A stretch of 60,249 nucleotides of DNA from Thalassotalea sp. 1_MG-2023. GTDB taxonomy: Bacteria > Pseudomonadota > Gammaproteobacteria > Enterobacterales > Alteromonadaceae. Position numbers and translations under genes: made by a program. The stretch lies in contig NZ_JAUOPD010000020.1 in the NCBI RefSeq assembly GCF_030546745.1, forward strand, positions 1 through 60,249, written 5' to 3'. This document shows, piece by piece, positions 18,964-27,777 of the stretch. Under the pieces are notes generated by a model, which was not told the DNA's origin, ran no database searches, and was given only the letters and a program-made list of their open reading frames with translations. How positions within the stretch are numbered: position 1 is the stretch's first letter; the number at the start of each line of letters is the position of its first letter.

Positions 18964-19130
18964 AAGATTTCAAAAAATTACAGTAAATCATACACTAATC
19001 GAAACAATCACTCTTCACAACAAGAATGGTTTGTTCCCCTTCAAGATTTCCCAAAACTTAGAAGATTAATTTATGGACTTCCCAGACTTTACTAGACACC
19101 AAATAAGTTACATTGTAACTTCAACTAGAG

Positions 19131-19415
19131 GTGTTTATGAGCAAAGGCAAACGGTATACCCAAGAATTTAAAATAGAAGCAATTAAACAAATCACTGACC
19201 GTGGTTATTCAGTTGCTGAAGTATCAGAGCGATTAGGTATTTGTACCAAAACGTTATATCACTGGCGCAGCCAGTTATCAGAGAAACCTAAACAAACTAA
19301 ATCATCAGATGAACAATTAAGAATCGCTAAGCTTGAAGCTGAATTAAAGCGAGTTACGGAGGAGCGGGACATTCTAAAAAAGGCCGCAAGGTACTTTGCC
19401 AGCAACCTCGAGTAA
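19131..19415 (+). CDS. IS3-family transposase OrfA
   Basis: 94 aa; DNA-binding subunit of an IS3 transposase. HTH_8/Tnp_1 motif at about residues 10-45 (YTQEFKIEAIKQITDRGYSV, then ERLGICTKTLYHWRSQL), followed by the leucine-zipper coil (KLEAELKRVTEERDILKKA) through which OrfA and OrfAB assemble. Near the 3' end lies an A6G slippery run (19376-19382), the normal programmed -1 frameshift site that produces OrfAB. With orfB broken, this gene can at most make a repressor-like OrfA. Confidence 0.92.
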   Translation: MFMSKGKRYTQEFKIEAIKQITDRGYSVAEVSERLGICTKTLYHWRSQLSEKPKQTKSSDEQLRIAKLEAELKRVTEERDILKKAARYFASNLE

Positions 19416-19417
19416 AG

Positions 19418-19696
19418 TACGGCTTCATACGTAATCACCGAAACGAGTTTTCTAGCAAAGCTATGTGTCGCCTTTTTAAATTAAACCGTAGCGGCTTTTA
19501 TGCATGTTTAAAAAGCCCTTAAGTGACAGAGCAATCGAAGATAATCGTTTGCTCAAGCTTATTAAAAGGTTTTATGTGGCCAGTGGTGGTACTTACGGCA
19601 ATCCTTGGATACACGCAGATTTGCGTGAAGCAGGTGAAACGTATATTGTCAATCGAATAGCTAGGATCATGCGCCAGCATAAACTCAATAGATGGT
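19418..19696 (+). pseudogene. IS3 OrfB fragment, frameshifted and 3'-truncated
   Basis: The frame in -1 relation to orfA reads YGFIRNHRNEFSSKAMCRLF and on to SGFYACLK. One lost A near 19511-19515 then shifts it, and the reading resumes as KKPLSDRAIEDNRLLKLIKR and TYGNPWIHADLRE up to RIMRQHKLN at about 19690. The DDE catalytic domain is missing entirely, so no active transposase can be made. The break point joins sequence unrelated to IS3. Confidence 0.88.
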
Positions 19697-19806
19697 GCCT
19701 TTCCATAACCTACGTAGTCTAAAAGCAATATCATTTGTAGATTTTTCTTTTGACATAGAAATTCATCCTTATTTTTTCGTTTAACTAAAATAGTGATCGC
19801 CTAAGT

Positions 19807-22635
19807 TTATTTAAGTTCAGGCTCGGCTTTACTTACCAGTTTCTGATACCAAAATGATGCAGCTAAAATAAAGACACCTATTCCCATAAATAGAACCACT
19901 TTTTGCCAAAGTAGTGCATTAGCAGCATCTATCAATGCCAATTTAATGATACCTAATAAAATCAAACCAAAACTATACTTAACGGTAAAAACACGTCTGT
20001 CCTCCATAAACAAAATAAGAGCGCCATGAATAGCTAATGTTGGAGCAATTAACAAGTCCAAACGATAATCTACAAGCGCAACAAAAAGTGTGATATAGGT
20101 AATAGCAGCGATGGAGTGAAGAAATAACTCAAAATTTAGACCTAATGAAGTGCCTAATCGCGTATTTATAAGTAAGGAATTCTTTTGATAGAGGGCACCG
20201 ATCATGAATATAACGGGTATAAACACGTACATTACATTTGAAGAAGTTAACCACCATGAAGCAAAAATTAATGCTACGTTGATAAAAATTATAAATACTT
20301 CATTTCTTTTTAAGTGTTCAAAAAGGTTAAGCGCCCCTAAATAGGTAACCCAAAAAATTGACGTTACAAGAAGCCCAATTAGTAAGCTACCACTTTGGAA
20401 CCCGATAATACTTGGAATTGAAAAACCTAGAGATACAAGTCCCCAACTACAGATGAATTGGCAAAGTTCATATCCGGACATCTTTTTGTCAAAGTAGAAA
20501 GCAACACCATAGAGAACTATGAATCCAGCTAATGCTATTAGGCTATAAAAAAGCTTCAATTGTCCTACAAGTACGATAAAAGCAAGACTAGCTAACACAG
20601 TAAGCATTTTTGTTTCTTTAACTATTAATTTGTTCTTAACCCTTTTAGCAAGGAAGAATGCTAAAAGGGGTGACAACCAAAGAATAATTAAAGCATTTTC
20701 ATCTAGCCTTCGTATTGTTAAACCAACCCAACACACAGGAAGCAACATATAGAATAAAATCCGTGCAGATTCTGCAACACCTTTTATTACGCTATCTGGC
20801 TTATATTTTCGATAAAATGCAGACCACAACCACAATTGGATAAAAGCAGAGATGACAGAAATCTTGGCAAAAAGTGGCAACATCATAAAACGATAACTAT
20901 CAACCATTAATACTCCAATATAGGCGTAGAATAATGGAACTAAAATTAATGCAGCAGTAAAAATTTCGATGGATACTTGCTTGCATTGTTTTGCTCTAAA
21001 TAACCAAACTAACTGCAATAAGATAACAAACGAACCAGTCCAATCACCTATCCATATATTTGAACTAGCGATTAGTAATATAGATAACCAAACAACTTCG
21101 AGTAGCTGTAAGAAAGGTTTGATTTTGTTCTGAGTCAGCTCATCAAAAACTTCTGAATTATTTAGCAGTCGCTGCCAAATACCGATGACAGCAACAATCA
21201 CAATCGACAAGATCCAACCATCAACTGACCTTAACGCAGGTAATGGAAAATACATAACTAATGCTGACCAGCAGTATACAAGAGCCAGAGCTATTAAAAT
21301 CTGACCTTGATTAGTTACCGAAGTCATTACATATTTTCGACCAATATAAAACAATAATAGCCCTTCAACTGCCCATGCGATTCCCCAATAGGCATCGCTA
21401 ATTGTACTAATAACAGCTAAGACTACCCACAATGCAGATAATAAAATAAGAAAATGAGTTAGATTGTGTCTAATTTTAAAGAAGAGGATACTGACACCCG
21501 CAGCAACCACAGCATTCAGTGAAAGACTAGCGCTCATCTGAGTTGAAAATAGCTCACTCGCTTGAAAGAAAAAGAATACGGTTGAGCCGACTAAAGCTGC
21601 TAACAAGACTAGCACCTTATGATTTGATTCTTTATTTCTAAATAAAGTAATTGCTATGTAAGCAAAGAATAGTAAGTAAAATAAATCTACTAACCAAGCT
21701 GAAACGTTTACTGTTTCAACCCCAATGGTCCACTCTAATGCAACGATACAAAAAGCTAAACTTAAATTAGCAAGCCACGGCTCACTTCTTCGATAAGCTA
21801 ATATCAAACTACTAGAGGTTACAAATGCCAAAGAAAATAAATAATAAAAAGGCTCTATTTGAATGGTATTCGACAAAATAGGCATGGTGGCAATACCTAT
21901 AATCCCCAAACCAGCCACAATCTTAGTGTCCAACCACATAGCTAATAAATGGCAAACTAGCGCAATCAACAAGTATAAGAATAACACGGCAATATTAGGG
22001 ATTATCCCGTAGACACTGCCTGAAAAATATATAGTGCTATATGACAATAATATGCCTAAAGTAACAATCGCAGTGGCAAACTCACCAAACCTAGTTTTGA
22101 CCTTTAAGCCTATTCCTACTCCCATCACTAGTATTGCAGCAATACACATTAATAATGATTTAGAGCCAGCACCAAGTTGGTCAATGAGTAGTTGCATCAA
22201 GTAACCAAAGCCCGCTAAGGTTAACCCTATCCCTACAATAGTAAGAATAAAAATACCAAGCATGCCGCGCTCTTTATATGATTGATATATCTTAGTAACA
22301 GGAGAGAGCCAATCGAATAATGAAGATAGAATGACTTGGAAAAAAATAGTAATAAATGATGGCTTGGCAGGTTTTGAATCTTCTACTTGGCTATTAATCG
22401 CTAGGAATTCATCCGCTGTTTTAGCTAACAAAACTTCATTTACCTGAGCTTCACTTTGTATTGGAGCTGGGATACTTTTTTCAATCATAGTGACAGATTG
22501 ATTTTGTTCACTCTGTTGATGACTTTCCTTTTCGATGAGTTCATTTAGTCGAGCTTCAACAGAATTTACTCTTTCACTAAACTGAAGTTTTACTAACGCT
22601 AGTTCTGATTTTAACGCCTTAACTTCATCACTCAT
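19807..22635 (-). CDS. DUF2339 giant membrane protein, 942 aa
   Basis: Predicted inner-membrane protein of the DUF2339 family. A cytosolic N-terminal coiled coil (about residues 1-35, KALKSELALVKLQFSERVNS) and a polar linker (to about 90) precede some 24-28 hydrophobic segments filling the rest; no catalytic motif is evident. Its biochemical role is not established; the polytopic layout recalls envelope-polymer or lipid-linked-sugar membrane proteins, which is only an analogy. It is a single-gene unit between the IS remnant and ssb, ending with a charged tail (KAEPELK). Confidence 0.9.
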   Translation of the reverse strand: MSDEVKALKSELALVKLQFSERVNSVEARLNELIEKESHQQSEQNQSVTMIEKSIPAPIQSEAQVNEVLLAKTADEFLAINSQVEDSKPAKPSFITIFFQVILSSLFDWLSPVTKIYQSYKERGMLGIFILTIVGIGLTLAGFGYLMQLLIDQLGAGSKSLLMCIAAILVMGVGIGLKVKTRFGEFATAIVTLGILLSYSTIYFSGSVYGIIPNIAVLFLYLLIALVCHLLAMWLDTKIVAGLGIIGIATMPILSNTIQIEPFYYLFSLAFVTSSSLILAYRRSEPWLANLSLAFCIVALEWTIGVETVNVSAWLVDLFYLLFFAYIAITLFRNKESNHKVLVLLAALVGSTVFFFFQASELFSTQMSASLSLNAVVAAGVSILFFKIRHNLTHFLILLSALWVVLAVISTISDAYWGIAWAVEGLLLFYIGRKYVMTSVTNQGQILIALALVYCWSALVMYFPLPALRSVDGWILSIVIVAVIGIWQRLLNNSEVFDELTQNKIKPFLQLLEVVWLSILLIASSNIWIGDWTGSFVILLQLVWLFRAKQCKQVSIEIFTAALILVPLFYAYIGVLMVDSYRFMMLPLFAKISVISAFIQLWLWSAFYRKYKPDSVIKGVAESARILFYMLLPVCWVGLTIRRLDENALIILWLSPLLAFFLAKRVKNKLIVKETKMLTVLASLAFIVLVGQLKLFYSLIALAGFIVLYGVAFYFDKKMSGYELCQFICSWGLVSLGFSIPSIIGFQSGSLLIGLLVTSIFWVTYLGALNLFEHLKRNEVFIIFINVALIFASWWLTSSNVMYVFIPVIFMIGALYQKNSLLINTRLGTSLGLNFELFLHSIAAITYITLFVALVDYRLDLLIAPTLAIHGALILFMEDRRVFTVKYSFGLILLGIIKLALIDAANALLWQKVVLFMGIGVFILAASFWYQKLVSKAEPELK

Positions 22636-23121
22636 TATTACGTCCTGTAATTTTATTATTTAATATTGCAAAGTTAGCTAGCTTTTAATTGACATTATAT
22701 TTTTCAGATAGTTATGTCAATAAGATCATCCAATCGTCACCTAAATGTTAGTGCTATTAAATTACCTTGAATTCGAATTCAGTTAATGACGATACTAGCT
22801 GTGAGCTGTCGTTATTTATTGAAAGTCTAACGTCAGCTACAAGTGTTCATTAAAATCCCTAACTGAATATCAAGTATTATGATTGAAAAACAAAGACACT
22901 CTAAATGATATGTAAATCTTCCATATGAGGTTTTAGAAGATGAGCTTATGTTAGCGCTTTTCAGTGAGCTTCAGTATGAATAATGTTAATTCCCATTTAT
23001 ATCTAAATAATGGTACTTAGGTTTACTGCTTGATAAGGAATTTAGAATTACATTGAAAACTTAGTAAAGTTTACATTTATTTAAAAAGGTAATTATACAT
23101 AAGTTATTGCTTATAAATGAA
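22636..23121. other. Gene-free stretch upstream of the DUF2339 gene
   Basis: About 490 bases of very AT-rich DNA with no supported ORF, RNA gene or repeat. It must contain the promoter of the DUF2339 gene near 22640-22750; I cannot point to a convincing -35/-10 pair. Confidence 0.5.
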
Positions 23122-23147
23122 AAAAGGTGAGATTTCGCTCACCTTTT
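23122..23147 (-). terminator. Terminator of ssb
   Basis: AAAAGGTGAG/CTCACCTTTT hairpin with a short loop, 25 bases beyond the ssb stop. T-rich on the transcribed (minus) strand. Confidence 0.88.
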
Positions 23148-23171
23148 CTTTACACTCTGTAAATATTCCAT

Positions 23172-23840
23172 TTAGAACGGAATGTCATCATCAAAATCAA
23201 TAGTTGGTTCTTGAGGGTTTACCTTCGCGTTTGACTGATTTTGTTGCTGAAAGCCACCTTGCTGGGCAGGTTGTTGTGCAGGCTGCTGCTGATAACCTGA
23301 TTGCGAGCCACTTTGTGGCGTACTTTGCGATGGTTGTTGGTAACTTTGTTGCTGTTGAGGCGCTGGTTGTTGATAACCCTGCTGTTGTTGTGCAGGTTGC
23401 TGATAAGCGGCTTGTTGCTGTGGTGCAGCAGGCTGCTGTTGCTGAAATCCACCGCTTTGTTGTGCCGAAGAAGACTGCTGATAACCACCTTGACCTTGGC
23501 CTCTTGAATCCAACATTTGCATTTCATTTGCAACAATTTCAGTGGTGTACTGATCTTGGCCTTGTTGGTTTTGCCACTTGCGTGTTTGCAAACGACCTTC
23601 TAAATATACTTTAGAGCCTTTCTTTAAATATTCACCGGCAATTTCTGCTAAACGTTGATAAATAACAATGCGGTGCCATTCAGTTTTTTCTTTCTGTTCG
23701 CCAGTTTGTTTGTCTTTCCAGGTTTCAGATGTTGCTACGGTAAAGTTTGCAACGGCATTACCATTTGGCATAAAACGTACTTCAGGATCTTGCCCTAAGT
23801 TGCCAACAATAATGACTTTATTTATCCCACGACTGGCCAT
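23172..23840 (-). CDS. ssb: Single-stranded DNA-binding protein
   Basis: Homotetrameric OB-fold protein coating ssDNA in replication, repair and recombination. 222 aa. The OB domain is residues 1-112 ([20 protein letters not shown] and [20 protein letters not shown]). A Gln/Pro/Tyr-rich disordered linker follows (about 113-208, many QQ and YQQP repeats), and the tip is DFDDDIPF, the docking peptide for partner proteins. The linker is longer than in E. coli SSB (178 aa) and accounts for the repetitive CTGTTG-type DNA. Terminator downstream; a 17-bp dyad lies in the upstream region. Confidence 0.98.
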   Translation of the reverse strand: MASRGINKVIIVGNLGQDPEVRFMPNGNAVANFTVATSETWKDKQTGEQKEKTEWHRIVIYQRLAEIAGEYLKKGSKVYLEGRLQTRKWQNQQGQDQYTTEIVANEMQMLDSRGQGQGGYQQSSSAQQSGGFQQQQPAAPQQQAAYQQPAQQQQGYQQPAPQQQQSYQQPSQSTPQSGSQSGYQQQPAQQPAQQGGFQQQNQSNAKVNPQEPTIDFDDDIPF

Positions 23841-23866
23841 GTAATTCTCTCACTTTTATAATTCGT

Positions 23867-23883
23867 ACAACTTAATAAGTTGT
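23867..23883. promoter_or_regulatory. 17-bp dyad upstream of ssb
   Basis: ACAACTTA-A-TAAGTTGT, perfect 8-base arms, 27-43 bp before the ssb start codon. It is not a LexA box. It could be an operator or chance in AT-rich DNA. Confidence 0.3.
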
Positions 23884-23988
23884 TGATAATAAAACAATTG
23901 TAACTTTTGCGTTAGCGGTTGTTTTATTTGGGTTAACAGAAAAGAGATCCATTCTAACACTGCTCTTTACAATGCGATAGATCCAATT

Positions 23989-24393
23989 TTAGTTCTTTAA
24001 ATATTCCGTCATTTTTCCAGCGATATCTGTAGGAATTTTCGCTGTTTTTTGTGTTTGATAGTCAAAATGTACCATTACAGCTGTACCTGATGCTTTCAAT
24101 TCGTTTTGTTGCCATAACTCTTGATAAACGTCAAAGGAAGAACTGCCAATTCGGCCAATATAAGTTCTAACTTCCATTTCATATTCATAATACATTTGGC
24201 CATGAAAAGTGGCGTCTATTTTGGCTAATATTAGGCGCCATTTCTGTAAATTTAAATCGGGCGTGAACCATTTAAATACTTCGTTTCTTGCACCTTCAAA
24301 CCAAATGGGGATCATCGTATTGTTAATGTGGCCAAGCGCATCTGTGTCGCAAAACCTAGGTTTGAATGATTCGTGAAAAAATTTATTTGCCAT
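23989..24393 (-). CDS. Acyl-CoA thioesterase, hotdog fold (4HBT/YbgC-FadM type)
   Basis: 134 aa, the typical single-hotdog length. The active-site region FCDTDALGHINNTMIPIWFE (about residues 14-33) matches the family pattern in which an Asp starts the helix-facing loop. The internal strand LILAKIDATFHGQMYYEYEM and C-terminal beta-sheet are also family-like. It hydrolyses acyl-CoA esters in the cytoplasm; chain length cannot be predicted. Monocistronic, 148 bp downstream of ssb in the same orientation. Confidence 0.9.
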   Translation of the reverse strand: MANKFFHESFKPRFCDTDALGHINNTMIPIWFEGARNEVFKWFTPDLNLQKWRLILAKIDATFHGQMYYEYEMEVRTYIGRIGSSSFDVYQELWQQNELKASGTAVMVHFDYQTQKTAKIPTDIAGKMTEYLKN

Positions 24394-24654
24394 TTGTGTC
24401 CTTATTCTTGTGATCTCTAGCGTTTTTGGGGCGTAACTTTAATACGCTCTCAAATATGCTTCAACGCATTTTTATGCTTAACTGGCGATAGTTTTCATCG
24501 CAGTAAGCAGCGTAATCATCCTATTAAGATAGCATGATATCAATTTTGTGTTAGTCTTTTGAAAGTTCTTTAGCGCATATGACTTTGCTACTTTTAACTT
24601 AGGAAAAAGCCCAGTATATAGCAATTCAAAGGTTTTAATTAAAAGAGAATAATA

Positions 24655-26208
24655 ATGAAAAAACTGACTATTTTATTTTTGACGTTTTACTGCGCTTTGG
24701 CGTTTGCCGGAGCAGGTGACAAAGCTCCAGATAGAAAAGTAGGCCAAGGGCCATATGAAAGATTAATACTGCGTGGCGGTATTGTGGTCAATGGTGAAGG
24801 AGCGCCTGCTCGAGGTCCAATGGACATTGTCATCGAAAATGATCGAATTGTTAGCATGGTCAGCGTTGGTAACCCTGGTGTACCCATTAAAGAAAGTGGC
24901 CGCCCTAAAGCGCGAAAAGGTGATATTGAGTTAGATGTATCTGGGCAATATATTCTGCCTGGGTTTATCGATATGCATGGCCATATTGGTGGTAGTGCGG
25001 ATGATATACCTGCTGAATATGTGTTTAAGCTTTGGCTAGCGCATGGCATTACAACAGTAAGAGAGCCAGGAAGTTTTAATGGCGTTGACTGGGTGATGGA
25101 CCATGTTAAACGGAGTCAAAAAAATGAAATTGCTGCGCCTAGAATAATTCCATATGTAGGCTTTGGCATGGAGAGTAAGCAAGCGATAACTACACCTGAA
25201 CAGGCTAAAAAATGGGTGAAATATATTGCGAAGCGTGGTGCTAAAGGCATTAAATTTTTTGGGGCACCTCCAGCCATTATGGAAGCTGCGTTAACCGAAG
25301 CAAAACAGCAGTCGTTAGGTTCAATGATGCATCATGCGCAGTTGGAAGTAACGAACATGAATGTGATTGATTCAGCACGCTTAGGGTTAACAACCATGGA
25401 ACATTGGTACGGTTTACCAGAGGCATTATTTGAACATCAGCGAATTCAAGATTATTCACCAGAATATAACTACAATGATGAACAAAATCGATTTGGTGAA
25501 GCAGGTCGTTTGTGGCAACAAGCAGCTAAACCTGGCTCTAAAAAATGGCAACAGGTACGTGACGAACTAATCGCATTAGATTTCACGATTAACCCGACCA
25601 TGACGATATATGAAGCGAGCCGTGATTTAATGCGTGAAATGAACGCTGATTGGCATAACGAGTATACCTTACCAACGTTGTGGCAGTTTTTTCAACCCAA
25701 TAAATATGCCCATGGCTCTTATTGGTTCGATTGGACAACAGACGATGAAATTGCTTGGAAGAAAAATTACCAACAGTGGATGACATTTATTAATGATTAT
25801 AAGAATAATGGTGGCAGAGTAACCACAGGTTCTGATGCTGGCTATATTTTTAAAATTTATGGTTTCGGGTTTGTACGTGAATTAGAGTTATTACGAGAAG
25901 CCGGCTTTAATGCTCTAGAAGTTATCCAATCGGCAACGATAAACGGTGCTCAAGCACTCGGCTTGGAACAAGATATTGGCTCTTTAAGGGTTGGTAAGAA
26001 AGCCGATATGGTGATTGTGGCTGAAAACCCGTTGCGTAACTTTAAAGTACTTTATGGTACAGGCCATTTTCAATTAGGTGAAAATAACAAGCCTGTTAGA
26101 AAAGGCGGCGTGAACTTTACCATCAAAGACGGCATTATTTACGATGCTAAAGCGTTGTTATCAGAAGTACGTGCAATGGTAGAAAAAGCTAAACAAAAGC
26201 AGGGTTAA
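24655..26208 (+). CDS. Exported metal-dependent amidohydrolase
   Basis: 517 aa with a signal peptide (MKKLTILFLTFYCALAFAGA). Amidohydrolase-superfamily TIM barrel: the strand-1 metal motif is H108-x-H110 in DMHGHIGG, further metal/active-site positions appear in MMHHAQLE and TTMEHWYG, and the final Asp in TTGSDAGY. Composite beta-sandwich pieces lie before and after the barrel (EDIGSLRVGKKADMVIV). Likely an exported imidazolonepropionase/dipeptidase-like or D-aminoacylase-like hydrolase; the substrate is unknown. Promoter region upstream, terminator downstream, single gene. Confidence 0.9.
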   Translation: MKKLTILFLTFYCALAFAGAGDKAPDRKVGQGPYERLILRGGIVVNGEGAPARGPMDIVIENDRIVSMVSVGNPGVPIKESGRPKARKGDIELDVSGQYILPGFIDMHGHIGGSADDIPAEYVFKLWLAHGITTVREPGSFNGVDWVMDHVKRSQKNEIAAPRIIPYVGFGMESKQAITTPEQAKKWVKYIAKRGAKGIKFFGAPPAIMEAALTEAKQQSLGSMMHHAQLEVTNMNVIDSARLGLTTMEHWYGLPEALFEHQRIQDYSPEYNYNDEQNRFGEAGRLWQQAAKPGSKKWQQVRDELIALDFTINPTMTIYEASRDLMREMNADWHNEYTLPTLWQFFQPNKYAHGSYWFDWTTDDEIAWKKNYQQWMTFINDYKNNGGRVTTGSDAGYIFKIYGFGFVRELELLREAGFNALEVIQSATINGAQALGLEQDIGSLRVGKKADMVIVAENPLRNFKVLYGTGHFQLGENNKPVRKGGVNFTIKDGIIYDAKALLSEVRAMVEKAKQKQG

Positions 26209-26260
26209 GTGGTTGTGGTTAATATGCGCCTCTACTTAAAAGAAGAAGGCGCTAAAAAGA

Positions 26261-26286
26261 AAAACCTCCTGAAATAAGGAGGTTTT
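26261..26286 (+). terminator. Intrinsic terminator
   Basis: AAAACCTCC/GGAGGTTTT stem after the amidohydrolase gene; A/T tracts on both sides make it bidirectional, serving the convergent small gene as well. Confidence 0.88.
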
Positions 26287-26311
26287 AGCAATTTGGATTG
26301 GTGCGCAAATA

Positions 26312-26503
26312 TTAATAGAAGGTATCTTCTCTATTGTGCGCTTGAGGATCTTCAATCAACTCATCAAAATTCACTTCAAAGCTATTATTGTCTTCGGTAT
26401 TTGCAATGTAAATGGTACGTGTTGAACCATCAATCCAAGTGACAGTACCACTACCTTTTTTACTACCACACTTCATGCCGATGTGAATGTCATTAAACTC
26501 CAT
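26312..26503 (-). CDS. Small conserved-looking protein, 63 aa
   Basis: Reads MEFNDIHIGMKCGSKKGSGT, then VTWIDGSTRTIYIANTEDN and an acidic C-terminal half. Strand-rich with an SH3/KOW-like feel (GSGTVTWID, a loop that often interacts with nucleic acid or protein), but I cannot assign a family. A good RBS (GAGGAAAT) precedes the ATG, and the bidirectional terminator follows, supporting a real gene. Confidence 0.65.
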   Translation of the reverse strand: MEFNDIHIGMKCGSKKGSGTVTWIDGSTRTIYIANTEDNNSFEVNFDELIEDPQAHNREDTFY

Positions 26504-26647
26504 ATTTCCTCCTCAAATGCTGATAAATGCAGCACAACTGTTTGACGCTTTATAAATGCAATAGTTCAATTTAAGAACAAGTTGCGCATGTTTTTTCTAC
26601 AGCGGGATATTTATTATATGGTGAAAAAAAAGTAGGTCTATACAAAG

Positions 26648-27775
26648 TTAGGGGGTAAATTCAATTCCTAAGATTGTTTGTCTTGAGGCCCCCGTTACAT
26701 CGGGTATCTGGTTATAGATTTTTTTGTCATAAGCGTAGGCGAGCCAAGCAAATGCGCTCGCTTCGAACGCTTGATTATTCAGGCCTAATGAATGAATATT
26801 ATTGACGATGTGTTGTTTAAGTTGTTGTTTTAATAACTTATAACAGTGTAAATTGTTGATTCCTCCACCGCATAAATATACGAAACTCTTCGGGGATAAT
26901 TTATTTACTTCATTGGCAATTGTTGTGGCTGTTAATTGCGCTAACGTTGCCTGAATATCGTTTGGTAACCATTCAGGGTTTAGATGCAACGCTAACCAAT
27001 CTAACGTGAAATATTCCCGACCGGTGCTTTTAGGAGCAGGCTTAGCGAAGTAAGGATCAGCAAGTAAACTCGTTAATAATTCAGGGATCACATTACCTGA
27101 AGCTGCCCAATGTCCATCTTTATCATGTCTTTGCTGCGAATGCTTGTAACACCAAGCATCAAGTAGTGCGTTTGCAGGCCCAGTATCAAATCCAAGAACT
27201 TTTTTTTCTTTAGAACTCGGTAAGTAAGTGATATTGGCGATACCCCCTAAATTCACTATAAACGTATCATTATCACGTTCTTCAAATAAAAACTGATGGA
27301 ATGCGGGAACAAGTGGTGCGCCTTGACCCCCTAATGCAACGTCTTTTGTTCTAAAGTCACCAATAACTCGTAGGTTGGATAAGCAGGCTAATGTTTGATT
27401 ACAGCCGATTTGCAGGGTAAAAGGCACAGCATTAATATTGGTTTTTTCTGGTCGATGACGAATGGTTTGTCCGTGATTACCAACGGCAATGATTTGCTCA
27501 CGAGTAATACGAAATCTTTCGAGTAACGCATTGATTGCCTGATGATAAAAGTGAGCAAGCTCAACCGATAAGCTTGCCATAAGATCAATATTGTCGCCTT
27601 TAGGCTGATATAAACTGGTCACACGAGAATGAAATGTATCGGTATAAGGGTGAAATACATGGCCAATTAGTTGGATCTTTTCACAGCCTTTCTTTGCTTC
27701 ATCAAAAGCCACTAAAGCTAAATCGGCACCATCTGCACTTGTGCCTGACATGATGCCGATATAATAGCGTTGCAT
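26648..27775 (-). CDS. anmK: Anhydro-N-acetylmuramic acid kinase
   Basis: Phosphorylates and opens 1,6-anhydro-MurNAc to MurNAc-6-phosphate in cytosolic peptidoglycan recycling. 375 aa (E. coli 369). The family start YYIGIMSGTSADGADLALVA is clear (ATP-binding P-loop-like MSGTS), with GNHGQTIRHRP, the substrate site DTGPANALLDAWC and the late FVYLCGGGINN, all hexokinase-fold elements. Begins two bases after the stop of mepM, so the pair forms an operon joining periplasmic wall cleavage to sugar salvage. Confidence 0.97.
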   Translation of the reverse strand: MQRYYIGIMSGTSADGADLALVAFDEAKKGCEKIQLIGHVFHPYTDTFHSRVTSLYQPKGDNIDLMASLSVELAHFYHQAINALLERFRITREQIIAVGNHGQTIRHRPEKTNINAVPFTLQIGCNQTLACLSNLRVIGDFRTKDVALGGQGAPLVPAFHQFLFEERDNDTFIVNLGGIANITYLPSSKEKKVLGFDTGPANALLDAWCYKHSQQRHDKDGHWAASGNVIPELLTSLLADPYFAKPAPKSTGREYFTLDWLALHLNPEWLPNDIQATLAQLTATTIANEVNKLSPKSFVYLCGGGINNLHCYKLLKQQLKQHIVNNIHSLGLNNQAFEASAFAWLAYAYDKKIYNQIPDVTGASRQTILGIEFTP

Positions 27776-27777
27776 GA

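Larger units (their letters stand above)
19074..19696 (+). mobile_element. Truncated IS3-family insertion sequence
   Basis: The left end begins TGGACTTCCCAGACTTTACT and continues TAGACACC, typical of IS3-family terminal repeats. orfA is intact, orfB is frameshifted and cut near 19690, and no right inverted repeat is visible before the DUF2339 gene. The element is therefore immobile. Confidence 0.85.

Noticed and set aside
18797-19069. Plus-strand ORF between the ATPase and the IS remnant
   Set aside because: It is antisense to the ATPase N-terminus and its Walker A region and shows no independent coding features.
23204-23614. Long overlapping ORFs and repeat-like DNA inside ssb, at first glance a tandem repeat or CRISPR-like array
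   Set aside because: They are caused by the Gln-rich CAA/CAG linker codons of SSB; there are no regular spacers.
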